From: Clostridiaceae bacterium
GTDB lineage: Bacteria > Bacillota > Clostridia > Oscillospirales > Acutalibacteraceae
Assembly: GCA_016292455.1 (NCBI GenBank)
Contig: JAEDIL010000015.1
Coordinates: forward strand, 1 to 23,069
Reading direction: 5' to 3'
Length of the DNA stretch: 23,069 nucleotides
Shown: in pieces, positions 12,959 to 21,463 of the stretch
Layout: every line of letters starts with the position of its first letter
How positions within the stretch are numbered: the stretch's first letter is position 1
The notes under the pieces: model-generated
The model's database searches: none
Seen by the model: the letters and a program-made list of their open reading frames with translations, nothing else
What the model was told of the DNA's origin: nothing
Translations under genes and position numbers: made by a program

Positions 12959-14290
12959 ATGAGTTTTAATTTTCTTGCTTCCTTTTCACAGGTTGTGGGC
13001 AAAGCCTGGCCGATAATTGTTGCAATTCTCTTTTTCGGTCTTATTATTCTTATCCATGAATTCGGTCACTTTATTTTTGCAAAGCTTTTCAAGGTCAAGG
13101 TCAACGAGTTTGCGCTCGGAATGGGGCCGACCATCTTTAAAAAGCAGGGGAAAGTGACGAAATATGCGCTTCGCCTTTTTCCGATCGGCGGCTTTGTCAG
13201 CATGGAGGGCGAGGACGAAAACAGTGATGATGAGGGTGCATTCTGCAACAAAAAGCTCTGGCAGAAAATGATAATCGTTGCCGCAGGAGCAACATTCAAT
13301 ATTATTCTCGGCGTAATTATCTGTATTCTCATTGTTGCCGGAGTCGGCGTAAAAGAAAAAGAAGACATCTATGTCGGAACAAACGAGATTTTGCAGTTCT
13401 ATCAGGGTGCCGTCAGCAACGGCGAGGGCGGTTTGCAAGCAGGCGATAAGATTCTGAAAATCGACTCAAAACGCGTCTATTCAAGCTATGACATCAGCTT
13501 TCTCATGCAGCGTAACAGCAGCGGAGTATACTCCTTTGTTGTTGAGCGCGGCGGAGAAAAACTTGAACTTCCCGAGGTTCATTTTGCGATGAGAACGGGC
13601 GGCAACTTTTCCTATGATGAAAACTGCGTCATTTCCTCGGTCAGTTCAAAGCTGAAAAGATTCAAGCTCAAAGACGGCGACAAAATAATCGCAGTCAACG
13701 GCGTAAAAATTGACAGCAACACATCGCTCATGGAGGAAATCGGCAAGGATACCGATTACACGATTGACTTTACTGTTCTGCGTGACGGTGAAGAAATTAC
13801 AATCAACGGCGTGACAATGGCCACCGTTACGGTTCTTGACTTTACAATTTTAGGTGTTCCGAGAACCTTCACAAGCGTTGTCGGCGGAGCTTTCGGATAT
13901 GCCGCGTCAATGTCAAGAATGGTTTATTTAAGCCTTTTTGACCTTATCCGCGGAAAATACGGATTCAACGAGCTTGCCGGACCTATCGGAACGGTTTCCG
14001 TCATTGCGGACGTTGCCGAGCAGAGCGTTCAGAGCGCGGATTGGAGCTCAATGCTCATGATTATGGCGCTTATCACAATCAACATCGGTCTTTTCAATCT
14101 TCTTCCGATTCCCGCTCTTGACGGCGGAAGACTGTTCTTCATGTTCGTTGAACTTATCACAAGGAAGAAGATTCCGCCGAAATATGAAAACTGGATTCAT
14201 GCCGCGGGACTTGTGCTTTTGCTGATTTTTATGGCTGTCATTTCCGCAAGCGACCTTTGGAAATGGATTTCGGGCATAGGATTTATGTAA
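12959..14290 (+). CDS. rseP: Site-2-type intramembrane metalloprotease (RseP/RasP)
   Basis: A 443-residue membrane protease of family M50. HEFGH (33-37) in the first membrane helix carries the zinc ligands and catalytic Glu34; the third ligand is Asp388 in LLPIPALDGGR near the C-terminus. Between them are FPIGGFVSMEGED, a second hydrophobic segment, and a central PDZ-like region (about 150-280) containing LQAGDKILKID and LKDGDKIIAVNG, which may be two PDZ units or one split unit. In Firmicutes this protease cleaves anti-sigma factors and leftover signal peptides. The start lies 4 bp after the dxr stop, with AAGGTGAT inside the dxr end, so translation is probably coupled. A 14-residue acidic stretch (EGEDENSDDEGAF) follows the second segment. 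Confidence 0.95.
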   Translation: MSFNFLASFSQVVGKAWPIIVAILFFGLIILIHEFGHFIFAKLFKVKVNEFALGMGPTIFKKQGKVTKYALRLFPIGGFVSMEGEDENSDDEGAFCNKKLWQKMIIVAAGATFNIILGVIICILIVAGVGVKEKEDIYVGTNEILQFYQGAVSNGEGGLQAGDKILKIDSKRVYSSYDISFLMQRNSSGVYSFVVERGGEKLELPEVHFAMRTGGNFSYDENCVISSVSSKLKRFKLKDGDKIIAVNGVKIDSNTSLMEEIGKDTDYTIDFTVLRDGEEITINGVTMATVTVLDFTILGVPRTFTSVVGGAFGYAASMSRMVYLSLFDLIRGKYGFNELAGPIGTVSVIADVAEQSVQSADWSSMLMIMALITINIGLFNLLPIPALDGGRLFFMFVELITRKKIPPKYENWIHAAGLVLLLIFMAVISASDLWKWISGIGFM

Positions 14291-14332
14291 GTCGGCTTTC
14301 AGATATTTTATAATGGGTGGCGAAAATCAGCT

Positions 14333-15385
14333 ATGATTAAAAGACGGGAAACAAAAAAAGTTAAGGTCGGAAATATTTTTATCGGCGGTGACAGTCCTGT
14401 TTCCGTTCAGTCAATGCTTAATGCTCCGGCTCATGACGCCAAGGAAAATGTCAGCCAGGCAAAAAGGCTTGAAAAGGCAGGCTGTGAAATTATCCGCGCT
14501 GCCGTGCCTGACCTTGAAGCGGTCAGAACGATTGCCGCATTGAAGGAAAACGTCAGCATACCGGTTGTTGCCGATATTCATTTCAACTATAAAATTGCAC
14601 TTGAATGTGTTGCCGCCGGCGTTGACAAAGTCAGAATAAACCCGGGTAATATCGGTGCAGACGAGAATGTCCGCGCCGTTGCGCAAAAGTGCCGCGAAAA
14701 CGGCGTGCCGATCCGCATCGGTGTGAATTCCGGCTCGGTTGAAAAGCACATTCTTGAAAAATACGGCGCCCCCACTGCAAGGGCAATGGCTGATAGCGCG
14801 ATGTATCACGTTTCACTGCTTGAAAAGTTTGACTTTGACGATATTGTAATTTCAATCAAGTCCTCGTCTGTTCAGACAATGATTGAAGCGTATGAGCTTG
14901 TTGCCGCAATGTGCCCTTATCCGTTGCATCTCGGGGTTACCGAGGCGGGTACTCAGAGAATGGGTATGCTGAAATCTGCCGTCGGAATAGGTTCACTTCT
15001 GACAAGGGGAATCGGCGACACTATCCGCGTTTCACTCACCGCCGACCCGGAGGAGGAGGTTTATGCCGGACTTGATATACTCAAAGCCGCCGGACTTCGC
15101 AACGACACGCCGACTCTCATTTCCTGCCCCACCTGCGGCAGAACAAGAATTGATTTGATTTCGCTTGCAAACGAGGTTGAGGAAAAGCTGCGCTTTGTAA
15201 AAAAGCCGATAAAGGTTGCTGTAATGGGTTGTGCCGTCAACGGTCCCGGCGAAGCCAGGGAAGCGGATGTCGGCATTGCCGGCGGAGACGGCTGCGGTCT
15301 TGTTTTCAAACACGGAGAAATAATCAAAAAGGTGAGCGAGGAAAGGCTCATTGACGAATTGATGAAAGAAATAGAAGAATTATAA
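14333..15385 (+). CDS. ispG: 4-hydroxy-3-methylbut-2-enyl diphosphate synthase (IspG/GcpE)
   Basis: A 350-residue [4Fe-4S] enzyme that turns MEcPP into HMBPP late in the MEP pathway. The TIM-barrel part shows PVSVQSMLNAPAHD near the N-terminus, DIHFNYKIAL, VDKVRINPGNIG and HLGVTEAGT. The C-terminal cluster domain has ISCPTCGRTRIDL (Cys265, Cys268) and VMGCAVNGPGEA (Cys300 and the conserved Glu). Length fits the bacterial two-domain type without the insert found in plants. The Shine-Dalgarno is weak (GGGTGG near 14315-14320, 12 nt away). It lies 42 bp after rseP and 10 bp before polC. Confidence 0.97.
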   Translation: MIKRRETKKVKVGNIFIGGDSPVSVQSMLNAPAHDAKENVSQAKRLEKAGCEIIRAAVPDLEAVRTIAALKENVSIPVVADIHFNYKIALECVAAGVDKVRINPGNIGADENVRAVAQKCRENGVPIRIGVNSGSVEKHILEKYGAPTARAMADSAMYHVSLLEKFDFDDIVISIKSSSVQTMIEAYELVAAMCPYPLHLGVTEAGTQRMGMLKSAVGIGSLLTRGIGDTIRVSLTADPEEEVYAGLDILKAAGLRNDTPTLISCPTCGRTRIDLISLANEVEEKLRFVKKPIKVAVMGCAVNGPGEAREADVGIAGGDGCGLVFKHGEIIKKVSEERLIDELMKEIEEL

Positions 15386-15395
15386 GGACAGAAGA

Positions 15396-18300
15396 ATGAG
15401 TAACAGTTTTACATCTCTTTTCGGTGAGCTTGCCGGAAACGAAAAAGCCGCCGAGCTGCTTTCCGGAAGCAGTGTCGGCAACATACGAATATTCAAAGAG
15501 AGCAGGAAAATGGAGCTGGAGCTTTTCTTTTCTGCTCTTGTCTCGCATAAAGAGCTCTCCTTTGCCGAGGAGGAACTGAAAGAACGGCTTTCGCTTGAAA
15601 GCGTTGAAATTTTTCCAAAAATGCCTCCCGAGGTGTTTTCCGAGGGGTACTTCCCGTCGCTTGTCAGTGCGGTCAATTCTTCAATTGCCGCAAGCAACGG
15701 CTTTTTTATCGGTGCTTGTGCGGCGTTTGACGGAACAACGCTTTCTGTTTCTCTGACTCACGGCGGAAAAGGTATTCTTGAATCCTGCGGCTGTGCGGAA
15801 TTCATGGAAAGGCTTGTTGCCGAACGTTTCGGAAGAAGAATCAAAGTTGAATTCATCGGCGAGGAGCCGAACATTGAGGACGAGTCGTATTCAGAAATGA
15901 TACGCTCTGCCGAGGACGAGAATATGCGTTCCAAGGGTATTGACCCCGAGGAAGTCCGCTCTGCCGCTGCCAAGCCGAAGGAGCACAAGGTCATTGAGGG
16001 AATTCCGCTTTACTTTGAAACTGCGCATCCCGTTCTCGGAACAAAAATCACAAAAAAGCCGCGCCCTCTTTCCGAAATCAGCCTTGAAGACGGCTCCTGC
16101 GTTGTCTGGGGCGAAGTTTTCGGCTTGGATGTCCGGGAAACACGCGACGGCAGAAGCAATATTGTCACTTTCAATATCACCGACCGTACATACGCCTATA
16201 CCTGCAAGATTTTTGAAAAAAAGGAATACTGCGCCCATATCCTTGAAAAGGTTTCGGACGGGGTAACGCTGCTGATTCGCGGCGATTTGACTTTTGACAA
16301 ATTTTCCGGCGAGGTTGTGATTACACCGAGAGCAATTTCAACAATTGAAAGGATTCCGCCCATTGATGACGCAGAAGAAAAGCGCGTTGAGCTTCATCTG
16401 CACACAAAAATGTCAATGATGGACGGTATGACGGACGCAAAGGTTCTGGTCAAGCGGGCAATCGCGTGGGGACACAAGGCAATTGCAATAACCGACCACG
16501 GCGTTGTTCAGGCATTCCCGGAAGCAATTGCCGCCGCTTCGGGAAAGATTAAAGTAATACTCGGAATGGAAGGCTACTTTCTCAACGATGACGAGCAGGA
16601 CTTTGACTCCTGGAAAAAGGAGAAAAAGGGCAGATACTTCCACCAGATTATTCTTGCCCGAAACAATACCGGACTCAAAAATCTGTATAAGCTTATCTCC
16701 CTTTCTAACGTAAAATATTTCCACCGCAGACCGATTATTCCGAAAAGCGAGCTTGTGAAGTATCGTGAGGGACTTATAATAGGCAGTGCCTGTGAAGCCG
16801 GTGAGCTTTACAGAGCCATTGCCACCGGACAGAGCGAAGAAAAAATAATGAAAATTGCCTCGTTCTATGATTACCTTGAAATTCAGCCCTGCGGAAACAA
16901 CCGTTACATGATTGAAAGCGAAAGATTTCCGAACGTAAACAGCATTGAAGACATTCAGAACATGAACCGCAAGGTTATCCATGTGGCTGACGCGCTCGGA
17001 AAAATGGTCGTTGCAACCTGCGACGTCCACTTCATTGATCCCGAGGACAGCATTTTCAGGGCAATCCTCATGGCAGGGCAGGGCTTTGCCGACGCTGACA
17101 GGCAGGCACCGCTCTTTTTCCGCAATACCAAGGATATGCTCGCGGAGTTCGCTTATCTCGGTGAAGAAACCGCAAAGGAGGTTGTTGTCACAAACCCCGG
17201 CAGAATTGCCGACATGGTTGAAGAGCTGACGCCGATTCCGAGCGGCAACTATCCGCCGTCGCTTGAAGGTGCGGACGACGAGCTCAAACGTCTGTGCTGG
17301 GAAAAAACAAAGCGGCTTTACGGAGACCCCGTTCCCGAATATGTTGCTTCCCGTCTGACCCGTGAGCTTGACTCAATAATCAAACACGGCTTCGGCGTTC
17401 TTTATATGATTGCGCAGAAGCTGGTCAAAAACTCTGAGGATCACGGCTACCATGTGGGTTCGCGTGGATCCGTCGGTTCGTCATACGTTGCGAATGCTTC
17501 GGGAATTTCCGAGGTAAATCCCCTTGCTCCGCATTACCGCTGCCCCAAGTGCTGCCACACGGAGTTTTTCCTGAACGGTGAGGTCGGTTCCGGCTATGAC
17601 CTGCCGAAAAAGGAATGTCCGGAATGCGGAACGCTTATGGAGCGCGACGGACATGACATTCCGTTTGAAACCTTCCTCGGCTTCAAGGGCGACAAGAGCC
17701 CTGATATTGACCTTAACTTTTCGGGTGAATATCAGTCAAGGGCACACAAATATACCGAAGAGCTTTTCGGCTCCTCCCATGTTTTCAAGGCGGGTACAAT
17801 AGCTACCGTTGCGGACAAGACTGCGTTCGGCTTTGTCAGGAAGTATCTCGATGAACATGAAAGAAAAGTTTCAAGAGCGGAGGAAACAAGGCTGACAATC
17901 GGCTGCACCGGTGTAAAGCGCACAACCGGTCAGCACCCGGGCGGAATGGTTGTTGTTCCGAATGCATTTGAAGCGGAAGATTTCACCCCCGTTCAGTATC
18001 CCTCTGATGATTCGAGCAAGGGACAGACAACAACTCATTTCGATTTCCATGCTCTCCATGATACCATTCTGAAGCTTGATAATCTCGGTCACGATGTTCC
18101 GACGCTGTATAAGCACCTTGAAGACCTGACCGGAATTCCGGTTATGGAGACGGATATATGTGACCCGAAGATATACGAAATGCTCACAAGCCCCGCGCCG
18201 CTCGGCGTTACGGCTGAGGACATAGACTGTCCGACAGGCACGCTGACAATTCCGGAAATGGGAACGCCGTTTGTAATTCAGATGCTCCTTGACGCTCAGC

Positions 18301-19154
18301 CGAAGAACTTTTCAGACCTTTTGCAGATTTCCGGTCTTTCTCACGGAACAGACGTCTGGCTCGGCAATGCTCAGGACCTTATCAAAGACGGAATATGCAC
18401 AATTTCGGAGGTTATCGGTACCCGCGACAGCATCATGGTTTATCTTATGCACAAGGGACTTGAACCCAGCCGTGCGTTTAAAATTATGGAGACTGTCCGT
18501 AAGGGACTTATTGCAAAGGGCAAGGTTTCGGCAGAAGTCTGGGAGGGCATGGAGCAGGATATGCGTGAGCATGATGTTCCCGAATGGTATATCAAATCCT
18601 GCTATAAAATCAAGTATATGTTCCCGAAGGCACACGCTGCCGCCTATGTCAGCGCCGCGCTGAGGTTGGGCTGGTACAAAATTTATAAGCCGCTTGAATA
18701 TTATGCGGCGTTCATGACTGTCCGCGGCGGAGATATTGACGCTGTCGCCGTTCTTGAAGGCAGGGAAGCTGTCAAAAAGAAAATGGCGGACATCAAAAGT
18801 CAGGGCAAAGCTGCTGCGCCGAAGGATTTGAATATGTATCCCGGTTTGCAGGCGGTCAATGAGATGATGGCAAGAGGAATTGAGTTTTTGCCTGTTGACA
18901 TTTATAAGTCCGAAGCTACCGTTTATAAAATTGAGGACGGAAAAATCCGGATGCCGTTCGGCGCGCTCAGCGGCGTTGGTGAAAACGCAGCTATCGGTCT
19001 TGCCGAAGCAAGAAAAAAGGCAGATCACTTTGTTTCAATTGAAGATTTTGCCTCAGCCGCCGGTGCTTCAAGCGCAGTTGTTGAAGCGCTCCGTCAGGTC
19101 GGCGCGTTCAAGGATATGCCGGCAACAAGGCAGATCAGCTTGTTTGATTTTTAA
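15396..19154 (+). CDS. polC: DNA polymerase III alpha subunit PolC type, lacking the exonuclease domain
   Basis: A 1252-residue Gram-positive replicative polymerase; the usual length is about 1440. Domains in order: N-terminal region (1 to about 200), OB fold (about 225-320), PHP domain starting VELHLHT (His334, His336) with ITDHG (366-369), zinc cluster CPKC/CPEC, palm with HVGSRGSVGSS and SPDIDLNFSG (Asp770, Asp772), KLDNLGHD, and a C-terminal helix-hairpin-helix region. In normal PolC the PHP segment is split, after GMEGY, by a DEDD 3'-5' exonuclease of roughly 190 residues. Here GMEGYFLNDD runs after about 25 residues straight into HQIILARNNTGLKNLYKL, and no FDxETTG motif exists anywhere, so that domain is absent. 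The reading frame is intact, with no sign of decay. AAGGA at 15384-15388 precedes the start. Confidence 0.97.
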   Translation: MSNSFTSLFGELAGNEKAAELLSGSSVGNIRIFKESRKMELELFFSALVSHKELSFAEEELKERLSLESVEIFPKMPPEVFSEGYFPSLVSAVNSSIAASNGFFIGACAAFDGTTLSVSLTHGGKGILESCGCAEFMERLVAERFGRRIKVEFIGEEPNIEDESYSEMIRSAEDENMRSKGIDPEEVRSAAAKPKEHKVIEGIPLYFETAHPVLGTKITKKPRPLSEISLEDGSCVVWGEVFGLDVRETRDGRSNIVTFNITDRTYAYTCKIFEKKEYCAHILEKVSDGVTLLIRGDLTFDKFSGEVVITPRAISTIERIPPIDDAEEKRVELHLHTKMSMMDGMTDAKVLVKRAIAWGHKAIAITDHGVVQAFPEAIAAASGKIKVILGMEGYFLNDDEQDFDSWKKEKKGRYFHQIILARNNTGLKNLYKLISLSNVKYFHRRPIIPKSELVKYREGLIIGSACEAGELYRAIATGQSEEKIMKIASFYDYLEIQPCGNNRYMIESERFPNVNSIEDIQNMNRKVIHVADALGKMVVATCDVHFIDPEDSIFRAILMAGQGFADADRQAPLFFRNTKDMLAEFAYLGEETAKEVVVTNPGRIADMVEELTPIPSGNYPPSLEGADDELKRLCWEKTKRLYGDPVPEYVASRLTRELDSIIKHGFGVLYMIAQKLVKNSEDHGYHVGSRGSVGSSYVANASGISEVNPLAPHYRCPKCCHTEFFLNGEVGSGYDLPKKECPECGTLMERDGHDIPFETFLGFKGDKSPDIDLNFSGEYQSRAHKYTEELFGSSHVFKAGTIATVADKTAFGFVRKYLDEHERKVSRAEETRLTIGCTGVKRTTGQHPGGMVVVPNAFEAEDFTPVQYPSDDSSKGQTTTHFDFHALHDTILKLDNLGHDVPTLYKHLEDLTGIPVMETDICDPKIYEMLTSPAPLGVTAEDIDCPTGTLTIPEMGTPFVIQMLLDAQPKNFSDLLQISGLSHGTDVWLGNAQDLIKDGICTISEVIGTRDSIMVYLMHKGLEPSRAFKIMETVRKGLIAKGKVSAEVWEGMEQDMREHDVPEWYIKSCYKIKYMFPKAHAAAYVSAALRLGWYKIYKPLEYYAAFMTVRGGDIDAVAVLEGREAVKKKMADIKSQGKAAAPKDLNMYPGLQAVNEMMARGIEFLPVDIYKSEATVYKIEDGKIRMPFGALSGVGENAAIGLAEARKKADHFVSIEDFASAAGASSAVVEALRQVGAFKDMPATRQISLFDF

Positions 19155-19158
19155 TTTC

Positions 19159-19174
19159 GGAGGTGAGCAAAACG
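19159..19174 (+). promoter_or_regulatory. Strong Shine-Dalgarno that embeds GTG and is spaced to an ACG codon
   Basis: GGAGGTGA (19159-19166) is a perfect anti-16S match. The in-frame GTG at 19163 lies inside it. The codon 13 nt after the first G of GGAGG is ACG (19172-19174); in pyrH the same arrangement, GGAGGTG plus six bases, leads to ATG (8713). Confidence 0.6.
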
Positions 19175-19918
19175 GAAATTCAGCTTAATGAGGGCGAAAG
19201 GATAGATCCGCTTGGCGGTGGCTTTTCGGTCGTTGTTTCGAAGGAGCATATTTTCGGAACGGACGCCGTTTTGCTTGCGGACTTTTCCGGAATAAAAAAG
19301 AACGATACCGCCTGCGATTTCGGAAGCGGATGCGGAATTATTCCGCTTCTCTGGTGCAAAAGGCAGACCGGTAAGATTTTTGCCGTTGAAATTCAGAAAA
19401 AAGCCTGCTTTCAGCTTGAAAGGTCGATTGCACTCAATTCCCTTGAAGAACGTGTCAGCGTTCTGAACTGCGATTTGCGTCAGCTCAGAGGCGTTTTGCC
19501 GTTTGGTGAATTTGACCTTGTTACAATGAATCCACCGTATAAAAAGGTGGGAGCAGGAATTGAAAGCATGAGCGAAAGCGACAGAATTGCAAGGCACGAG
19601 ACCATGTGCAGCATTGACGATTGCTGCGAAGCGGCGTCAAAGCTTTTGCGCTTCGGCGGAAGGCTCTGCCTTTGTCACCGCCCGGAACGCCTTTGCGATG
19701 TGATAAGCAGTATGAAGAAATCCGGCATTGAGCCGAAGAGACTCAGATTCGTTTCAAAGAACGCAGAAAGCGCTCCGTGGCTGTTCCTCATTGAGGGCAA
19801 AAGGGGAGCAAAGAGTTTTCTGAACGTTGAAAAAAACCTGTATATTGAAACCGCGGGCGGAAAAATGTCCGCTGAGCTTTGTTCAATAATGGGTGATTAC
19901 GCAAAGGAGACACTATGA
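19163..19918 (+). CDS. TrmN6/YfiC-like SAM-dependent N6-adenine methyltransferase
   Basis: A class I SAM methyltransferase of about 250 residues. The start-proximal ERIDPLGGG and the segment HIFGTDAVLLADF match the N-terminus of the TrmN6 family, which methylates A37 of tRNA1(Val). DFGSGCGIIPLL (52-63) is the SAM-binding loop, AVEIQ is the acidic ribose contact, and MNPPYKK (122-128) is the N-P-P-Y catalytic motif of N6-adenine enzymes. Residue numbers use the GTG at 19163, but that codon sits within the Shine-Dalgarno; initiation at ACG 19172 or ATT 19178 would shorten the protein by 3 or 5 residues. It starts 8 bp after polC and overlaps rsmI by 4 bp (ATGA), so it is probably co-translated with rsmI. 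The exact tRNA target is inferred from family only. Confidence 0.85.
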   Translation: MSKTEIQLNEGERIDPLGGGFSVVVSKEHIFGTDAVLLADFSGIKKNDTACDFGSGCGIIPLLWCKRQTGKIFAVEIQKKACFQLERSIALNSLEERVSVLNCDLRQLRGVLPFGEFDLVTMNPPYKKVGAGIESMSESDRIARHETMCSIDDCCEAASKLLRFGGRLCLCHRPERLCDVISSMKKSGIEPKRLRFVSKNAESAPWLFLIEGKRGAKSFLNVEKNLYIETAGGKMSAELCSIMGDYAKETL

Positions 19919-20739
19919 GCGGAAAACTGTATATTGTCGGAACGCCGATAGGCAACCTTGGAGATATTTCGCCGCGCGCGCTTGAAACACTTGAAAAGTG
20001 CGATTTTATTGCAGCCGAAGATACACGCGTAACGGTGAAGCTGCTCAACCACTTTGAAATAAAAAAGCCCATGATCAGTTACTTTGAGCATAACCGCCGG
20101 GAAAAGGGCGAGCTGATTGCCGAACGGATTCTGCAAGGCGAAACCTGCGCCCTCGTTACTGACGCCGGAATGCCCGCTGTTTCCGACCCGGGTGAAGACC
20201 TTGTTGCTCTTTGCCACGAAAAGGGGATTGAAGTCAGGGTTGTTCCCGGTCCCTCCGCTTTTGTTGCGGCTGCGGCATTGTCCGGTCTTTCTGTCGGCCG
20301 CTTCACTTTTGAGGGCTTTATCAGCGTTAACAAGCAAAGCAGACGAGAGCACCTTGCCTCGGTTGCTCACGAAAAGCGAACAATGATTTTTTACGAAGCG
20401 CCGCACAAGCTTTCCGCAACGCTCAAAGATCTTTATGAAACCCTTGGCGACAGACGAATGGCCATTGTTCGCGAAATTACCAAAATACACGAGGAAGTGA
20501 TCAGAACAACGCTTGCCGAAGCTGCGCTCAGATATGCCGAAGAGCCGCTCAAAGGCGAGATTGTTCTTGTTGTTGAGGGCGAGAAGAACGAGAGCAGCGC
20601 CGTCACTCTTGAAGACGCTGTAACTCTCGCAAACGAATATATTGCAGGAGGACTCAGCGCCTCCTTCGCCGCAAAAAAAGCCGCAAAGGAAACCGGGCTC
20701 AAAAAGGGTGACATTTACGATTTGATTAAGGAGGGATAG
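19915..20739 (+). CDS. rsmI: 16S rRNA (cytidine1402-2'-O)-methyltransferase RsmI
   Basis: A 274-residue SAM-dependent enzyme of the tetrapyrrole-methylase fold that modifies C1402 in the ribosomal P-site region. Family blocks are clear: LYIVGTPIGNLGDISPRAL near the start, AAEDTRVTVKLLNH, TDAGMPAVSDPGE (82-94), VVPGPSAFVAAAALSG and FYEAPHKL. After about 225 there is a short helical C-terminal part ending KKGDIYDLIKEG. The ATG overlaps the stop of the preceding methyltransferase (ATGA), and its Shine-Dalgarno AAAGGAG lies inside that gene. The pairing of a YfiC-like enzyme with RsmI is a familiar Firmicute arrangement. Confidence 0.96.
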   Translation: MSGKLYIVGTPIGNLGDISPRALETLEKCDFIAAEDTRVTVKLLNHFEIKKPMISYFEHNRREKGELIAERILQGETCALVTDAGMPAVSDPGEDLVALCHEKGIEVRVVPGPSAFVAAAALSGLSVGRFTFEGFISVNKQSRREHLASVAHEKRTMIFYEAPHKLSATLKDLYETLGDRRMAIVREITKIHEEVIRTTLAEAALRYAEEPLKGEIVLVVEGEKNESSAVTLEDAVTLANEYIAGGLSASFAAKKAAKETGLKKGDIYDLIKEG

Positions 20740-20742
20740 GTC

Positions 20743-21348
20743 GTGGTTGAATGGTTCAAAGAATTCTGGCCGCTTGCGCTGCTTCTGGTTGCCGTATCTG
20801 TCGGCGCTGCTTTTATGTTCCGCGCCGCGGCAAAGTCGAGTATGCGCCACAAGCGTGAATTCATGGCAGAGGAGCAGTACATAATTCACTTGAAAACGCT
20901 CAAAGAAAAGTATGTTCCTCTGACGCGTGAAGCAATTGAAAATGCTCCCGCGCAGGAGCTTGTTGAGGGCGTGGCGCTCGGAATTCAGCTTTTTCTGCAA
21001 AAGCAGGAAGATGATGAAAATGCCTTTGAAGCTCTTCCGGACGAAAAAAAGTTCATCTATACTCTTGACGTTTTTGAAAGCGACAAAACGCTTTCCGTTT
21101 TCTTCCGCTCAAACTCTTCAATAATCAAAAGCCGTCTTGTTCCGGCGCTTGAAGCAGTCGGTGTAACCGGAAAAACCGAAAAAATAAAGCGGATTGCCCT
21201 GATGTTCGATGACCGCGATGAAACGGTTTCTTTCAGCGAAAAGGAAATTGCCGACCTTGACAAAGAGCTTTACGACTCCGATGTTTTAAGTGAGATTAAG
21301 CTTGCCGGTGCAAAATATATCAAAGAAAACCCCGAATTGTTCCTTTGA
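20743..21348 (+). CDS. Membrane-anchored protein of unknown function
   Basis: A 201-residue product I do not recognise. A single hydrophobic segment (about residues 7-27) is followed by basic residues (RAAAKSSMRHKRE), so the body is probably cytoplasmic. A helical region KTLKEKYVPLTREAIENAPA comes next, then LVEGVALGIQLFLQKQEDDENAFEAL. The second half, with DEKKFIYTLDVFESDKTLSVFFRSNS and alternating polar and hydrophobic segments, ends KYIKENPELFL. No catalytic motif is visible. It starts with GTG; AAGGAGGG (20729-20736) overlaps the end of rsmI and leaves about 6 nt spacing, so the start is well supported. The start is 3 bp after rsmI, so it belongs to the same transcript. No terminator is seen before the next promoter. 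Confidence 0.8.
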   Translation: MVEWFKEFWPLALLLVAVSVGAAFMFRAAAKSSMRHKREFMAEEQYIIHLKTLKEKYVPLTREAIENAPAQELVEGVALGIQLFLQKQEDDENAFEALPDEKKFIYTLDVFESDKTLSVFFRSNSSIIKSRLVPALEAVGVTGKTEKIKRIALMFDDRDETVSFSEKEIADLDKELYDSDVLSEIKLAGAKYIKENPELFL

Positions 21349-21393
21349 TTGCGGCTTTTTAACATATTCAGAAATATTGTCCATGGCTTTTCA

Positions 21394-21422
21394 TTGACAT
21401 TTCTTGTCTTTGAGTATATAAT
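21394..21422 (+). promoter_or_regulatory. Sigma-A promoter of the lipoprotein gene
   Basis: TTGACA (21394-21399) and TATAAT (21417-21422) are 17 bp apart, a perfect consensus, 41 bp before the start codon. Confidence 0.9.
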
Positions 21423-21463
21423 GACATGGATTTATCGGAAATTTATGAGACGGAGGAGAATAT

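Noticed and set aside
14309..14314. TATAAT before ispG as an internal promoter
   Set aside because: No acceptable -35 at 16-18 bp (TGTAAG at best).
16413..17030. Minus-strand reading frame of 205 codons inside polC
   Set aside because: Shadow of the PHP-coding region; no independent signals.
19897..21000. Long minus-strand reading frame of 367 codons
   Set aside because: It lies opposite rsmI and the following gene, which have clear family motifs and start sites. Long antisense frames are expected from this codon usage.
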